Positions 41,852 through 50,354 of a stretch of 64,000 bases of DNA are shown here, piece by piece (position 1 is the first letter of the stretch; the number at the start of each line of letters is the position of its first letter). The notes under the pieces were generated by a model. It had not been told where the DNA came from. It searched no databases and saw only the letters and a list, made by a program, of their open reading frames with translations. The position numbers were made by a program, and so were the translations under genes. The stretch covers positions 1 through 64,000 of the forward strand of contig CANGMI010000010.1 of the NCBI GenBank assembly GCA_947455195.1. The letters are read 5' to 3'. The DNA is from Pseudomonadota bacterium. GTDB lineage: Bacteria; Pseudomonadota; Gammaproteobacteria; Burkholderiales; SG8-39.

Positions 41852-43183
41852 ATGCAAGCCTTCGCGCGCAAGCCGCGCCTCCAGGCTGCACTCGTCTTGA
41901 CCGCTCCCCAGAACCGATCCTTCTCAGCCTTCTACATCAGCGGCTATCGCGCCCACTTCGCGACCTATGTGCTCTCGATGATGGCCGACAATATCGAGCA
42001 TGTGATCAGCTACTGGATGCTCTACCAGAAGTTCCACTCACCAGCCTTGGGTGGTTTTGCGGTGCTCTCGCACTGGCTGCCCTTCCTGCTCTTTTCGGTA
42101 CCGGTGGGGTCGCTTGCCGACCGGCGCGATCCGCGCCGGATCATCCAGGTGGCGATGCTCCTGTTCATGACGGTCTCGCTTGGCTGGGGGTGGTTCTTCC
42201 TCACCGATTCGCTCGAGATCTGGCATGCAGTGGTACTGCTTACCCTGCACGGATGTGCGGGTGTGCTGTGGCAGACCGCCAGTCAGTTGCTGCTGCACGA
42301 CATCGTGCCCTTGCCGGAACTGGCCAGCGCCGTACGGCTCAATGCGACCGCCCGCTATGTCGGCATCCTGGTCGGACCTGCGGTGGGTGGTGCGATGCTC
42401 ATTGGCCTGGGGCCGGCACACGGCATCCTCCTCAATGCCGCCTACTACCTGCCGCTGGTCATCTGGCTCTGGAGGGCACCCTATGGCCCGGCGTTTCGCG
42501 TCGTTGCCCAACCGGTGAGGCGCGCGGTGCGCGGGCTGTCCGACATCACGCAGACCATGCGCGATATCGCGCATCTGCCTGTCATCGTCTCGATGACCCT
42601 GCTCGGTGGAGCCGCATCCTTTTTCATCGGCAACGGCTACCAGGCACAGATGCCCGGGTTTGCCCATGATCTCGGGCATGGTGATCCGGGCATTGCCTAC
42701 AGCATGCTGCTCGCGGCCGATGCGGCAGGCGCGCTGATGGCCGGTGTGATGCTCGAGAGCACCCGCTGGCTGCGAGCCAGCCCGATGAAGGCCATCGGCC
42801 TGGCGCTCACCTGGTGTTGCGTCCTCGTGGCGTTCTCGTTCGCATCAGCCTATCCGCTTGCGCTCGCGCTCCTCTTCATGGCCGGTTTCTTCGAGCTGTC
42901 GTTCAGCAGCATGGCGCAGGCCCTGGTCCAGTTGAATGCACCCACCGACATGCGGGGTCGGGTGATTGGCCTGTTCAACATGTCGGCTCTGGGCCTGCGT
43001 GCCTTCAGTGGCGTGATGGTCGGGGTGATGGGTGCGGTGGTCGGCATTCACCACTCGCTGGCCGCGTCGGCGATCCTTCTGCTCCTGGTCGTGGCCGGCA
43101 TCGGCTACTTCATGAAGCACCACTTTGCACCGCGCGCGCCGGTCGCGCCGGGTGCACCGGTGGATTCGCCAAAGGCAGGCTGA
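41852..43183 (+). CDS. MFS transporter (MFS_3, EntS/permease-like), 443 aa
   Basis: Twelve-segment major facilitator of the MFS_3 group: FYISGYRAHFATYVLSMMADN in the first segment, VPVGSLADRRDPRR as the cytoplasmic loop 2-3 motif, and DMRGRVIGLFNM, which is typical of this group, in the C-terminal half. Members export siderophores, drugs or unknown small molecules. Start at the ATG at 41852 with a weak site upstream. It follows the WYL gene by 58 bases and may be its target. Confidence 0.88.
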   Translation: MQAFARKPRLQAALVLTAPQNRSFSAFYISGYRAHFATYVLSMMADNIEHVISYWMLYQKFHSPALGGFAVLSHWLPFLLFSVPVGSLADRRDPRRIIQVAMLLFMTVSLGWGWFFLTDSLEIWHAVVLLTLHGCAGVLWQTASQLLLHDIVPLPELASAVRLNATARYVGILVGPAVGGAMLIGLGPAHGILLNAAYYLPLVIWLWRAPYGPAFRVVAQPVRRAVRGLSDITQTMRDIAHLPVIVSMTLLGGAASFFIGNGYQAQMPGFAHDLGHGDPGIAYSMLLAADAAGALMAGVMLESTRWLRASPMKAIGLALTWCCVLVAFSFASAYPLALALLFMAGFFELSFSSMAQALVQLNAPTDMRGRVIGLFNMSALGLRAFSGVMVGVMGAVVGIHHSLAASAILLLLVVAGIGYFMKHHFAPRAPVAPGAPVDSPKAG

Positions 43184-43212
43184 AGGCCCGGTCTGGCTCG
43201 AGGGCAGGTGGG

Positions 43213-43246
43213 CGCCATCGATCCTGCGATCCGCGTTCCGATGGCG
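43213..43246. terminator. Stem-loop 1 between convergent genes
   Basis: CGCCATCG (43213-43220) and CGATGGCG (43239-43246) form a perfect 8-bp stem with an 18-base loop between the ends of the MFS and GlcG-like genes. Confidence 0.4.
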
Positions 43247-43254
43247 TGCTCCCG

Positions 43255-43286
43255 GCGGGCAGTCCCCGGGTGGAGGCACTGCCCGC
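43255..43286. terminator. Stem-loop 2 between convergent genes
   Basis: GCGGGCAGT (43255-43263) and ACTGCCCGC (43278-43286) form a perfect 9-bp GC-rich stem with a 14-base loop. It lies immediately before the end of the converging GlcG-like gene; with stem-loop 1 it makes a double terminator candidate, one for each direction. Confidence 0.45.
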
Positions 43287-43293
43287 TTCGCCC

Positions 43294-43794
43294 TCAGTTC
43301 TGCAGGCGAACCGCGCCCCCCAGGTGGGTGATGTCCTCGTCGATCCGGAGACCGGCCGCATGGATGCCATGCGCGGCGAGTTCCTCGTCCATCTGCTGCG
43401 TGTCACCGGTGACGCCGACCGCGCCGATCACTTCCCCGTCGGCTGCGCGAATCAGTCGGCCACCGCCTTCGGCGAAGATCTTGCGTTCCGAGGCGTTGAA
43501 GAGGAATTCCATGAAGATCGGACGCTCTTCGGTGCGGGTGAGCACGAGGCTCGACGAACGACCCAGTGCGAGCGAGGCATAGGCCTTGCCCATGGCCATC
43601 TCGAACCGCATCATCGAGGAGCCATCTTCCTTCTGGAAGGCTTTGACGATGGCGCCGGGTTCGACCACGACGACCGACATGGGACGCAGATTCAGTTCGC
43701 GGGCGCGGGTCAGGATCGCGCTGATGATGGCGTTGGCCTGGGCAAGGGCAAGAGGCATGGCAGGGCATTCCGCAAGGGTTCGTGAGACCGACAT
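43294..43794 (-). CDS. GlcG/HbpS-like heme-binding family protein, 166 aa
   Basis: Small alpha/beta protein of the GlcG (DUF336) family: ALAQANAIISAILTRARELN, MSVVVVEPGAIVKAF, MAMGKAYASLALGRSS, GGGRLIRAADGEVIGAVGVTGDT. The last motif is the family signature. Some relatives bind heme or cob(II)alamin-like cofactors; in catabolic clusters GlcG proteins are of unknown role. The frame has two start candidates, 43794 and 43758 (MPLALAQ), and the second aligns better with family members. It lies just downstream of a Bug gene on the minus strand, so the two are probably cotranscribed. Confidence 0.87.
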   Translation of the reverse strand: MSVSRTLAECPAMPLALAQANAIISAILTRARELNLRPMSVVVVEPGAIVKAFQKEDGSSMMRFEMAMGKAYASLALGRSSSLVLTRTEERPIFMEFLFNASERKIFAEGGGRLIRAADGEVIGAVGVTGDTQQMDEELAAHGIHAAGLRIDEDITHLGGAVRLQN

Positions 43795-43833
43795 TGTCTC
43801 CGAACCGGTGCTGCCGTGGAGCGGTCGGGGCGG

Positions 43834-44802
43834 CTACTCGGCCCGCGCGCCACTGGCTTTCACGAAGGGGCCCAGCTTGTCCATGTCGGCGCGTACATAG
43901 GCATCGAACTCGGCCAGGGGCACATCGCGTGACGACAGGCCGAGCTTGGCAAATTCGGTCCGGATGTCCGGGTGCTCCTGAGCCTGACGCACGGCCCGAC
44001 TGAGCTGGGTGAGGATCGTCGGGGATACCCGCGACGGTGCCAGCAGTCCGAACCATGCGGTGTACTCGTAATCGATGCCCGCGGCTTCGCGCGTGCTCGG
44101 TACCTCGACCGGGCTGTGCATCGATTCGCGGGTCGAGACACCCAGTGCCAGCAGCCTGCCGGACTTGATGTGGGTGAGCAGGAATGCGGTGGGCACGAAG
44201 CTCACTTCGACCCGCCCGCCCAGCATGTCGGAGATGTAGTCCGAAGAGTTCTTGTAGGGCACATGGCGCAGCTCGATGCCTGCAAGGCTGCTGAAATACG
44301 CGGCGGCCAGGTGGGTCGAGGTGCCGATGCCGGCCGAGGCGTAGTTGATGCGGCCCGGCGACTGACGCGCCATCGCGATGAACTCGCGCAGGGTCTTCGC
44401 ACCGGCCTGCGGGCTGGCCACGATGAGATAGGCCGATTCGGCCACCAGCGCGACGCCGGCAAAGTCGCGGCGGCTGTCATAGGCGAGCGACGTATAGAGC
44501 GCCGGGTTGATGGCGTGGGTCGAGTTGGCCATGAGCAGCGTATGGCCGTCGGGCGCAGCGGTGGCCACCGATTGCGTGGCGATGGTGCCACCAGCACCGG
44601 GCCGGTTCTGCACGACTACCGTGCCGGCCAGCAGATCGCCCAGGCGCGGCGCGAAGGCGCGCGCGATGAGGTCGGTGGTCGTGCCGGTTGCGTAAGGCAC
44701 CACGATGGTGACGGGCTTGGTCGGATAGCGCTCCTGCGCCCGGACCTGGGCCGTCGTCAGCAGACCGATCGACAGCAAGGTGGCAAAGACCCGTTTCATC
44801 AT
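43834..44802 (-). CDS. Bug-family periplasmic binding protein, 322 aa
   Basis: TTT-type receptor. Signal peptide ends at AQVRA/QER (about residue 22). YPTKPVTIVVPYATGTTTD has Thr-Thr-Thr in place of the usual Gly-Gly run; then VQNRPGAGGTIA, APDGHTLL and RHVPYKNSSDY. GGAGACGC precedes the ATG pair. It diverges from the molybdopterin-subunit gene and is followed by the GlcG-like gene. Confidence 0.92.
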   Translation of the reverse strand: MMKRVFATLLSIGLLTTAQVRAQERYPTKPVTIVVPYATGTTTDLIARAFAPRLGDLLAGTVVVQNRPGAGGTIATQSVATAAPDGHTLLMANSTHAINPALYTSLAYDSRRDFAGVALVAESAYLIVASPQAGAKTLREFIAMARQSPGRINYASAGIGTSTHLAAAYFSSLAGIELRHVPYKNSSDYISDMLGGRVEVSFVPTAFLLTHIKSGRLLALGVSTRESMHSPVEVPSTREAAGIDYEYTAWFGLLAPSRVSPTILTQLSRAVRQAQEHPDIRTEFAKLGLSSRDVPLAEFDAYVRADMDKLGPFVKASGARAE

Positions 44803-44845
44803 GCGTCTCCAGGGGGCGTGGCGCTTGCTGCAGTGCCTCGCTCGT

Positions 44846-44878
44846 GCATCCGGAACGGATGCCTTCTGTCCCTATAAT
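44846..44878 (+). promoter_or_regulatory. Candidate regulated promoter: palindrome plus TATAAT
   Basis: A perfect inverted repeat, GCATCCG (44846-44852), GAA, CGGATGC (44856-44862), is followed by a consensus -10 hexamer TATAAT at 44873-44878. No -35 resembling TTGACA lies at the right spacing; the palindrome covers that position. This is the arrangement of an activator-dependent or repressor-blocked promoter. It points to the molybdopterin-subunit gene, whose start lies 78 bases downstream. Confidence 0.5.
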
Positions 44879-44955
44879 AGGCCATGTGGCGGCGTCGATG
44901 AACCGCTCTCCGGGGACGACCAGTGACGGCAAGCGAAGGCGCAGCAGGTGCAGCG

Positions 44956-47298
44956 ATGACCCATGGGGTCGGATACCCGGTGCTGCGGTCCGAAGACCGG
45001 CGTTTCCTCACCGGCCGTGGTCGCTACCTCGATGACATCGAACTGCCGCGCCAGGCGCATGCCGCACTGGTCCTTGCCGATCAGGCGCATGCGCGCATCG
45101 TTCGCATCGATACGGTTCGCGCGCAGTCGATGCCGGGCGTCCTGTGCGTGCTCACGGGTGCCGATCTGCTGGCGGACGGCATCGGCGCCTTCCCCACCAT
45201 CTACATCGGTGATGAACGGGGCGGACCGGCCGGCTTTCGCACCTTGCGACCCTTGCTGGTGCATGACAGGGTGCGCTGTGTCGGTGATCGGGTGGTGATG
45301 GTCGTTGCCGAGACGGCTGCGCTCGCTCGCGATGCCGCAGAGCAGGTGATCGTCGAGTATGAACCCCTGCCGGTGGTCGTGACTCCCGACGCTGCGGTGC
45401 TTGCCGATGCGCCGCGCCTGTGGGAGGGGTGTGCCGACAACGTGTCGTTTCGCATCGGCTTTGGCGATGCAGCCCGCACCGATGCCGCCTTCGCGGCGGC
45501 GCATGCCGTCGTATCGCTGCGTCTGGTCAATAATCGCATCTCGGCCAATCCGATCGAGCCGCGCGGGGCGATCGGCGAATACGATCCGGCCGAGGCGCGC
45601 TACACCCTGCACGCCACCTCCCAGGCCCCGCACAGTGCCCGGGGCATCCTCGCACGTGACGTGCTGCGCATCCCCGAGCACGCCCTGCGCGTGATTTCGC
45701 TCGATGTGGGGGGCGGCTTTGGTGTGAAGATTCACCCCTACATGGAAGATGCACTCGTACTGTGGGCGGCGCGTCGCTGTGGTCGACCGGTGAAGTGGGT
45801 GGCGACGCGCTCCGAATCGCTGCTCGGTGACAACCACGGGCGCGATCAGGTGGTGGAGGGCCAGTTGGCGCTGGCCGACGACGGTCGATTTCTCGGGCTG
45901 CGGGCCCGGGGTTGGCATGGCATCGGTGGCTATGCCTTTCATGGTGCGGTGACGCCGGTCGATTATTCGATGAAGATGCTGCCCAACGTCTATGACCTGC
46001 AGGCCATCGATGTCATCGGCCATGGCGTCTTCACCAACGCATCGCCCACCTCGGCCTATCGGGGTGCGGGACGCCCGGAGGCCACGCTTCTCATCGAACG
46101 ACTGGTGGCGCAGGCAGCGCGTCAGCTCTCGGCCGATCCGGTCGCGCTGCGCCGGCGCAATCTGGTGGCCGCGGCCGCCATGCCTTACCGAAGCGCCACC
46201 GGTCTTTTGTATGACACCGGCGACTTCGAACTCGTGCTCGACCGGTGTCTTGCAGCGTCCGATTGGGCCGGATTCGAGCAAAGGCGCGACGCCGATCGCG
46301 AGGCGGGCTATTTGCGAGGCCGTGCCCTCGCGAGCTACATCGAGGCGGGCGGGCGCTTCAACGAACGGATGGAACTGCGCTTCGACCCCACCGGCAGCGT
46401 CTGCATTCTGGCGGGTACCCATTCGCACGGACAGGGTCATGCCACGACTTTTGCGCAACTCGTTGCCCAATGGCTCGGCGTGCCCTTCGAGCAGATCCAG
46501 TTTCGCCAGGGCGACACGGATCAGGTCGCCTTCGGCCGCGGTACCTATGCGGCGCGCAGTTCGATGGCCGCCAGTGGCGCCTTGCGCAAGGCGGCCGATG
46601 CCATCATCGACAAGGCACGCCCGATGGCAGCTCATCTGCTCGAGGCAGCGCCGGATGAACTGCAGTTCGAGGCCGGTGCATTCCGGGTTGTGGGGACCGA
46701 TCGGCGCATTGCGCTCACCGAAGTCGCCCGGGCCTGCTTTCGGCCGCGCGATGTGCCGGTCGAACTCGCGCAGGGTCTCGAGGCGAGTGCCATGTACTCG
46801 AGCGATGGCCAGAATCATCCCAATGGCTGTCATGCCTGCGAGGTGCAGGTCGACCCTGAAACCGGTGTGGTGCGACTGGTGCGCTACACGGCGGTCGATG
46901 ACCTCGGACGCGTGATCAATCCGATGATCTGCGAGGGGCAGGTGCACGGGGGTGTGGCGCAAGGGGTGGGGCAAGCCCTGATGGAACACATCATTTACGA
47001 ACCAGCCACCGGGCAACTGCTCTCGGGAACCTTCACCGATTACTGCATGCCACGGGCCGATGATCTGCCCTCGTTTCGCTGCGAGTTTGTCGAGATACCC
47101 AGTACCTCGAACCCGCTCGGGGTGAAGGGCGTGGGCGAGGCAGGCACGATCCCGGCACCGCCCGCCCTCATCGAGGCGATCCTCGATGCGCTCGCGCCGC
47201 TGGGGGTCACCGACCTGCAGATGCCGGCAACCCCCGAGCGGGTCTGGCGGGCGATCAAGGCGGCTGCGCGCGAACGCGAGGAACGGACCCCGGCGTAG
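44956..47298 (+). CDS. Xanthine dehydrogenase-family molybdopterin-binding subunit (CoxL-like), 780 aa
   Basis: Large, molybdenum-cofactor subunit of a hydroxylase of the xanthine/aldehyde oxidase family. An N-terminal a/b hammerhead (RSEDRRFLTGRGRYLDDIEL) precedes the Mo-binding domain with DVGGGFGVKIHPYMED, active-site loop AYRGAGRPE (367-375), and the catalytic base E728 in KGVGEAGTIPAP. The loop is not the Cys-containing form of true carbon monoxide dehydrogenase. The FAD (CoxM) and 2Fe-2S (CoxS) subunit genes are absent, so electrons need partners from elsewhere. I choose the ATG at 44956 (AGGTG upstream) over a GTG at 44923. BKACE 2 follows in the same direction after 63 bases. Confidence 0.9.
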   Translation: MTHGVGYPVLRSEDRRFLTGRGRYLDDIELPRQAHAALVLADQAHARIVRIDTVRAQSMPGVLCVLTGADLLADGIGAFPTIYIGDERGGPAGFRTLRPLLVHDRVRCVGDRVVMVVAETAALARDAAEQVIVEYEPLPVVVTPDAAVLADAPRLWEGCADNVSFRIGFGDAARTDAAFAAAHAVVSLRLVNNRISANPIEPRGAIGEYDPAEARYTLHATSQAPHSARGILARDVLRIPEHALRVISLDVGGGFGVKIHPYMEDALVLWAARRCGRPVKWVATRSESLLGDNHGRDQVVEGQLALADDGRFLGLRARGWHGIGGYAFHGAVTPVDYSMKMLPNVYDLQAIDVIGHGVFTNASPTSAYRGAGRPEATLLIERLVAQAARQLSADPVALRRRNLVAAAAMPYRSATGLLYDTGDFELVLDRCLAASDWAGFEQRRDADREAGYLRGRALASYIEAGGRFNERMELRFDPTGSVCILAGTHSHGQGHATTFAQLVAQWLGVPFEQIQFRQGDTDQVAFGRGTYAARSSMAASGALRKAADAIIDKARPMAAHLLEAAPDELQFEAGAFRVVGTDRRIALTEVARACFRPRDVPVELAQGLEASAMYSSDGQNHPNGCHACEVQVDPETGVVRLVRYTAVDDLGRVINPMICEGQVHGGVAQGVGQALMEHIIYEPATGQLLSGTFTDYCMPRADDLPSFRCEFVEIPSTSNPLGVKGVGEAGTIPAPPALIEAILDALAPLGVTDLQMPATPERVWRAIKAAAREREERTPA

Positions 47299-47361
47299 CG
47301 CCCGGGCTGCGGCCCCCATGCATCACAGGTCCACAAGAACACATACCGATGGAGACACTCG

Positions 47362-48252
47362 ATGACCCCCAACAAGCTGGTGATTCTGGTTGCACCCACA
47401 GGCGGCAATGCCATGGACCGCGAGGGGGCCATCGTGCCGCTCAGCCCGGCTGACATCGCTGCCGAGGCGGCACTCTGTCGCGAGGCGGGCGCCTCGGTCG
47501 TGCACATCCATGCGCGTGATCCGGTGAGCCGCCAGGCCAGCAGTGATGCGGCCATCTTCGGGGACATCATCCGGCGCATCCGGGCCCAGACTGACCTGCT
47601 GATCCAGACCACCACCGGCATCGGCATCACCGGTGCCGAGGTGCGGCCTGGCGTCGATGAGCGCCTGGGGCTCCTCGCGCTCGATCCGCCGCAGGATCTC
47701 GCCACGATCCCGCCCGGGAGCTGGGACATCTGGCGCCCGGGTGGCAGCAGCGCCTACAAGGCCGATGCCACGTATCACAACACGCCCGCCTTCCTGCGCA
47801 GGAACATCGCCGCCATTGTGGCGCGCGGTCTGCCCTGGGAGATGGAGATTGCCGATACCGGGTTTCTGAACAACGCGCTGCGTCTGGCCGAGGAGGGGAT
47901 CTTCGATCGGCACAGCACCCGGTTCTGGCTCGATTACTGCATGGGCTTCGGGGCCATGCCCGCCACCGCACGTCATCTGGTGTTTGCCCAGGAAGAGGGC
48001 CGTCGGCTCTTTCCCCAGGCGCGCTGGGCAGTGCTGGCCACCGACCGTGATCAGTTCCCGATGAACACGCTGGGCATGGCCATGGGTTGCGACATCGTGC
48101 GGGTGGGGTTCGAGGACAACATCTACCTGCCCGATGGCAAACCGGCCCGACACAACCACGAACTGGTGCATGCCACCGCGCAGATCGCGCGCGCCCTGGG
48201 ACGCGAGGTGGCCAGTGTCGAGGATGCCCGCGAGATCTTCGGCCTGGCGTGA
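47362..48252 (+). CDS. BKACE (DUF849) family protein 2, 296 aa
   Basis: Second beta-keto acid cleavage-type enzyme. Here the zinc pair is intact, H48-I-H50 (SVVHIHARDP), and the metal Glu is in RVGFEDNIYLPDG. The N terminus LVILVAPTGGNAM and IQTTTGIGI match the family. GGAGAC before the ATG. It shares the pattern of BKACE 1, being close to Bug genes, but these are convergent here. The enzyme probably acts on a beta-keto acid made from the product of the upstream molybdenum hydroxylase. Confidence 0.91.
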   Translation: MTPNKLVILVAPTGGNAMDREGAIVPLSPADIAAEAALCREAGASVVHIHARDPVSRQASSDAAIFGDIIRRIRAQTDLLIQTTTGIGITGAEVRPGVDERLGLLALDPPQDLATIPPGSWDIWRPGGSSAYKADATYHNTPAFLRRNIAAIVARGLPWEMEIADTGFLNNALRLAEEGIFDRHSTRFWLDYCMGFGAMPATARHLVFAQEEGRRLFPQARWAVLATDRDQFPMNTLGMAMGCDIVRVGFEDNIYLPDGKPARHNHELVHATAQIARALGREVASVEDAREIFGLA

Positions 48253-48261
48253 GCGCGCTGG

Positions 48262-49278
48262 CTAGTCCATGCGCATGCCGCGCTCGCGGATGACGCGGCC
48301 CCACTTGGCCGATTCGTCCTTGAGTCGCGCGCCGAACTCCTCGGGGCTGTTGGCCACGATGTCGATGCCGTTCTGCTGGAAGATGCGACCGACCTCGGCA
48401 CCGCCGAGGGCTCGTCGCACCCGTTCGGCGAGCAGGTGCACGACCGCCTGGGGCGTGCCCCGCGGCGCCAGCATGCCGTGCCAGGTGACGAACTCGTAGC
48501 CAGGCAGCCCCGACTCGGCCACCGTGGGCAGGTCGGGGTAGCCCGGTGAGCGCCTCGCGCTCGTGATGGCCAGCACCCGCAGCTTGCCGGTCGGCATGTG
48601 CGGTGCGGCTTCCGAGATGCCGGCAAACACGATCTGCGTGTCACCCGAGAGGGTGGCCAGCAGGCCGGGTCCGCCCCCCTTGAAGTGCACGGCCACCATG
48701 TTGGTGCCGGCCATGTAGTTGAAGAGTTCGGCCGCGATATGCGGATTGGTGGCGGCACCCGCGGTGGCAAAGTTCAGGTCTCCGGGGCGCGAGCGTGCCA
48801 GTGCGATGAGTTCGCGCACCGAGCGTGCCGCCACCGACGGGTGAATCGCCACCACGGTGGGTGCTGCCGAGATCATCGTCACCGGCACCAGATCGGTGAG
48901 CGGATCGAACGGCACTCTTGCGTAGAGATAGGCATTGGCAACGAGTGGAATCGTGTGAACGAGGAGCGTGTAACCGTCGGGCGTGGCGCGCACCACCTGT
49001 TCGGTGCCGATGTTGCCCGAGGCGCCGCCGCGGTTCTCCACCACCACCTGCTGTCCGAGGGTGTCGCCAAGCCGCGGTGCGAGCAGGCGGGCCACCGTGT
49101 CGACGCTGCCACCGGGTGGAAAGGGCACGACGATGCGGATCGGACGCGACGGCCAGGCACTGGCATCCGCTCGGGGGTCCGGTCGGGCGTCGGACTTCGC
49201 ATCGCCTTGTGCCCGAACGGCGCCGGTACCCAGCGCGAGGGTCGTCATCAGCGCCAGCAGCAGGACCTTGGTATGCAT
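48262..49278 (-). CDS. Bug-family periplasmic binding protein, 338 aa
   Basis: TTT-type receptor with signal peptide ending GAVRA/QGD. The mature N terminus has a charged 17-residue insert (DAKSDARPDPRADAS) before WPSRPIRIVVPFPPGGSVD. Then VENRGGASGNIG, TPDGYTLL; VPYKG is altered to VHFKGGGPG. It overlaps the previous Bug gene by one base (TGATG) and is the last of three consecutive Bug genes on the minus strand. Confidence 0.92.
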   Translation of the reverse strand: MHTKVLLLALMTTLALGTGAVRAQGDAKSDARPDPRADASAWPSRPIRIVVPFPPGGSVDTVARLLAPRLGDTLGQQVVVENRGGASGNIGTEQVVRATPDGYTLLVHTIPLVANAYLYARVPFDPLTDLVPVTMISAAPTVVAIHPSVAARSVRELIALARSRPGDLNFATAGAATNPHIAAELFNYMAGTNMVAVHFKGGGPGLLATLSGDTQIVFAGISEAAPHMPTGKLRVLAITSARRSPGYPDLPTVAESGLPGYEFVTWHGMLAPRGTPQAVVHLLAERVRRALGGAEVGRIFQQNGIDIVANSPEEFGARLKDESAKWGRVIRERGMRMD

Positions 49279-50264
49279 CAGTCGGCCTTGAGGTCTATCG
49301 ATCGGATGAGCTTGCCATAGGTCTCGAAGTCACGTCGCATCGACGCGGCGAGGGCGTCGGGTGCGAGCAGGTGCGGCACCATGCCCCCGCCGCTGTACAG
49401 CCGCTGTCGACTGGCCGGGTCGGCCAGGAAACGCTCGATCTCGCCCCTCAGGCGTGCGATGGCCTCTGGCGGTGTTCCGGTGGGGGTGAAGAGCCCGATC
49501 CACACCGACACGGCATAGCCCGGATAGGTTTCGGCGACCGCAGGCAGTCCTGGATAGTTCTCGGCGCGCTCGGGGCCGGTGGTGGCGAGGGCTCTCAGGC
49601 GACCGGCCCGTATCTGGGGTTCGAGCGTGCTGCCGCCGATCGTGACCAGCGTATCGCCCGCCACCATGGCGGTGGCCGCTCCGGCGCCGCCCTTGTAAGG
49701 CACATGGGTCATGTCGAGGCCGCTGCGCGACTTGAAGAGTTCCATGGCCAGATGCTGCTGGGTGCCACTGCCAGCCGAGGCATAGGCCAGTGGCGGGCGC
49801 GCCTTGCGGGCAAACTCGATGAATTCTGCGAGCGTCTTCACGGGCAGCGACGGATTGACTGCAAACACGAAGTCCTGGATCGCGATGCTGGCCACCGGCA
49901 CCAGGTCGCGATTGGGGTCAAAGCCCATCTGCGGGTAGATGTGCGGACTGATCGAGAAGAGGGCGTCATGGGCCATCAGCAGGGTGTGGCCATCGGCGGG
50001 CGCTTTCGCCACCGCCTCGCCGGCCAGATTGCCATTGGATCCGGCCCGGTTCTCGACCACCACCGGCTGGCCGAACCGTTCGGTGAAGCGGGTGGCCAGC
50101 AGCCGGCCGATGATGTCCGGGGCGCCCCCGGGCTGGGTCATGATCATGAGCCGGATCGGACGGCTCGGGTACTGGGCCAGGGCGCCATTCATGACGCCCA
50201 GCAGCAGGGTAAGTACCGCAGGTAGCACGATGACTCTTTTCATCACTCGTTGCATCGCGCTCAT
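49278..50264 (-). CDS. Bug-family periplasmic binding protein, 328 aa
   Basis: TTT-type receptor: signal peptide ending GALA/QYP (about residue 30), YPSRPIRLMIMTQPGGAPD, VENRAGSNGNLA, PADGHTLL, THVPYKGGAGA. GGAGGGGAC lies directly before the ATG. Middle member of three consecutive Bug genes; the next starts on its stop codon. The motif VPFPPGG is changed to IMTQPGGAPD. Confidence 0.92.
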   Translation of the reverse strand: MSAMQRVMKRVIVLPAVLTLLLGVMNGALAQYPSRPIRLMIMTQPGGAPDIIGRLLATRFTERFGQPVVVENRAGSNGNLAGEAVAKAPADGHTLLMAHDALFSISPHIYPQMGFDPNRDLVPVASIAIQDFVFAVNPSLPVKTLAEFIEFARKARPPLAYASAGSGTQQHLAMELFKSRSGLDMTHVPYKGGAGAATAMVAGDTLVTIGGSTLEPQIRAGRLRALATTGPERAENYPGLPAVAETYPGYAVSVWIGLFTPTGTPPEAIARLRGEIERFLADPASRQRLYSGGGMVPHLLAPDALAASMRRDFETYGKLIRSIDLKAD

Positions 50265-50354
50265 CGTCCCCTCCGTCGTGTGGGGTCATGATAGCGGGCG
50301 CCAGGCCTGTTCCCCTCATCCGCGGCCCGCGCGCGTACACCGGCCGTCGCCGGG

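Noticed and set aside
44872-47319. An 815-codon open frame opposite the molybdopterin-subunit gene
   Set aside because: It is the antisense shadow of a gene with full motifs; composition (Arg/His/Gly) is not protein-like.
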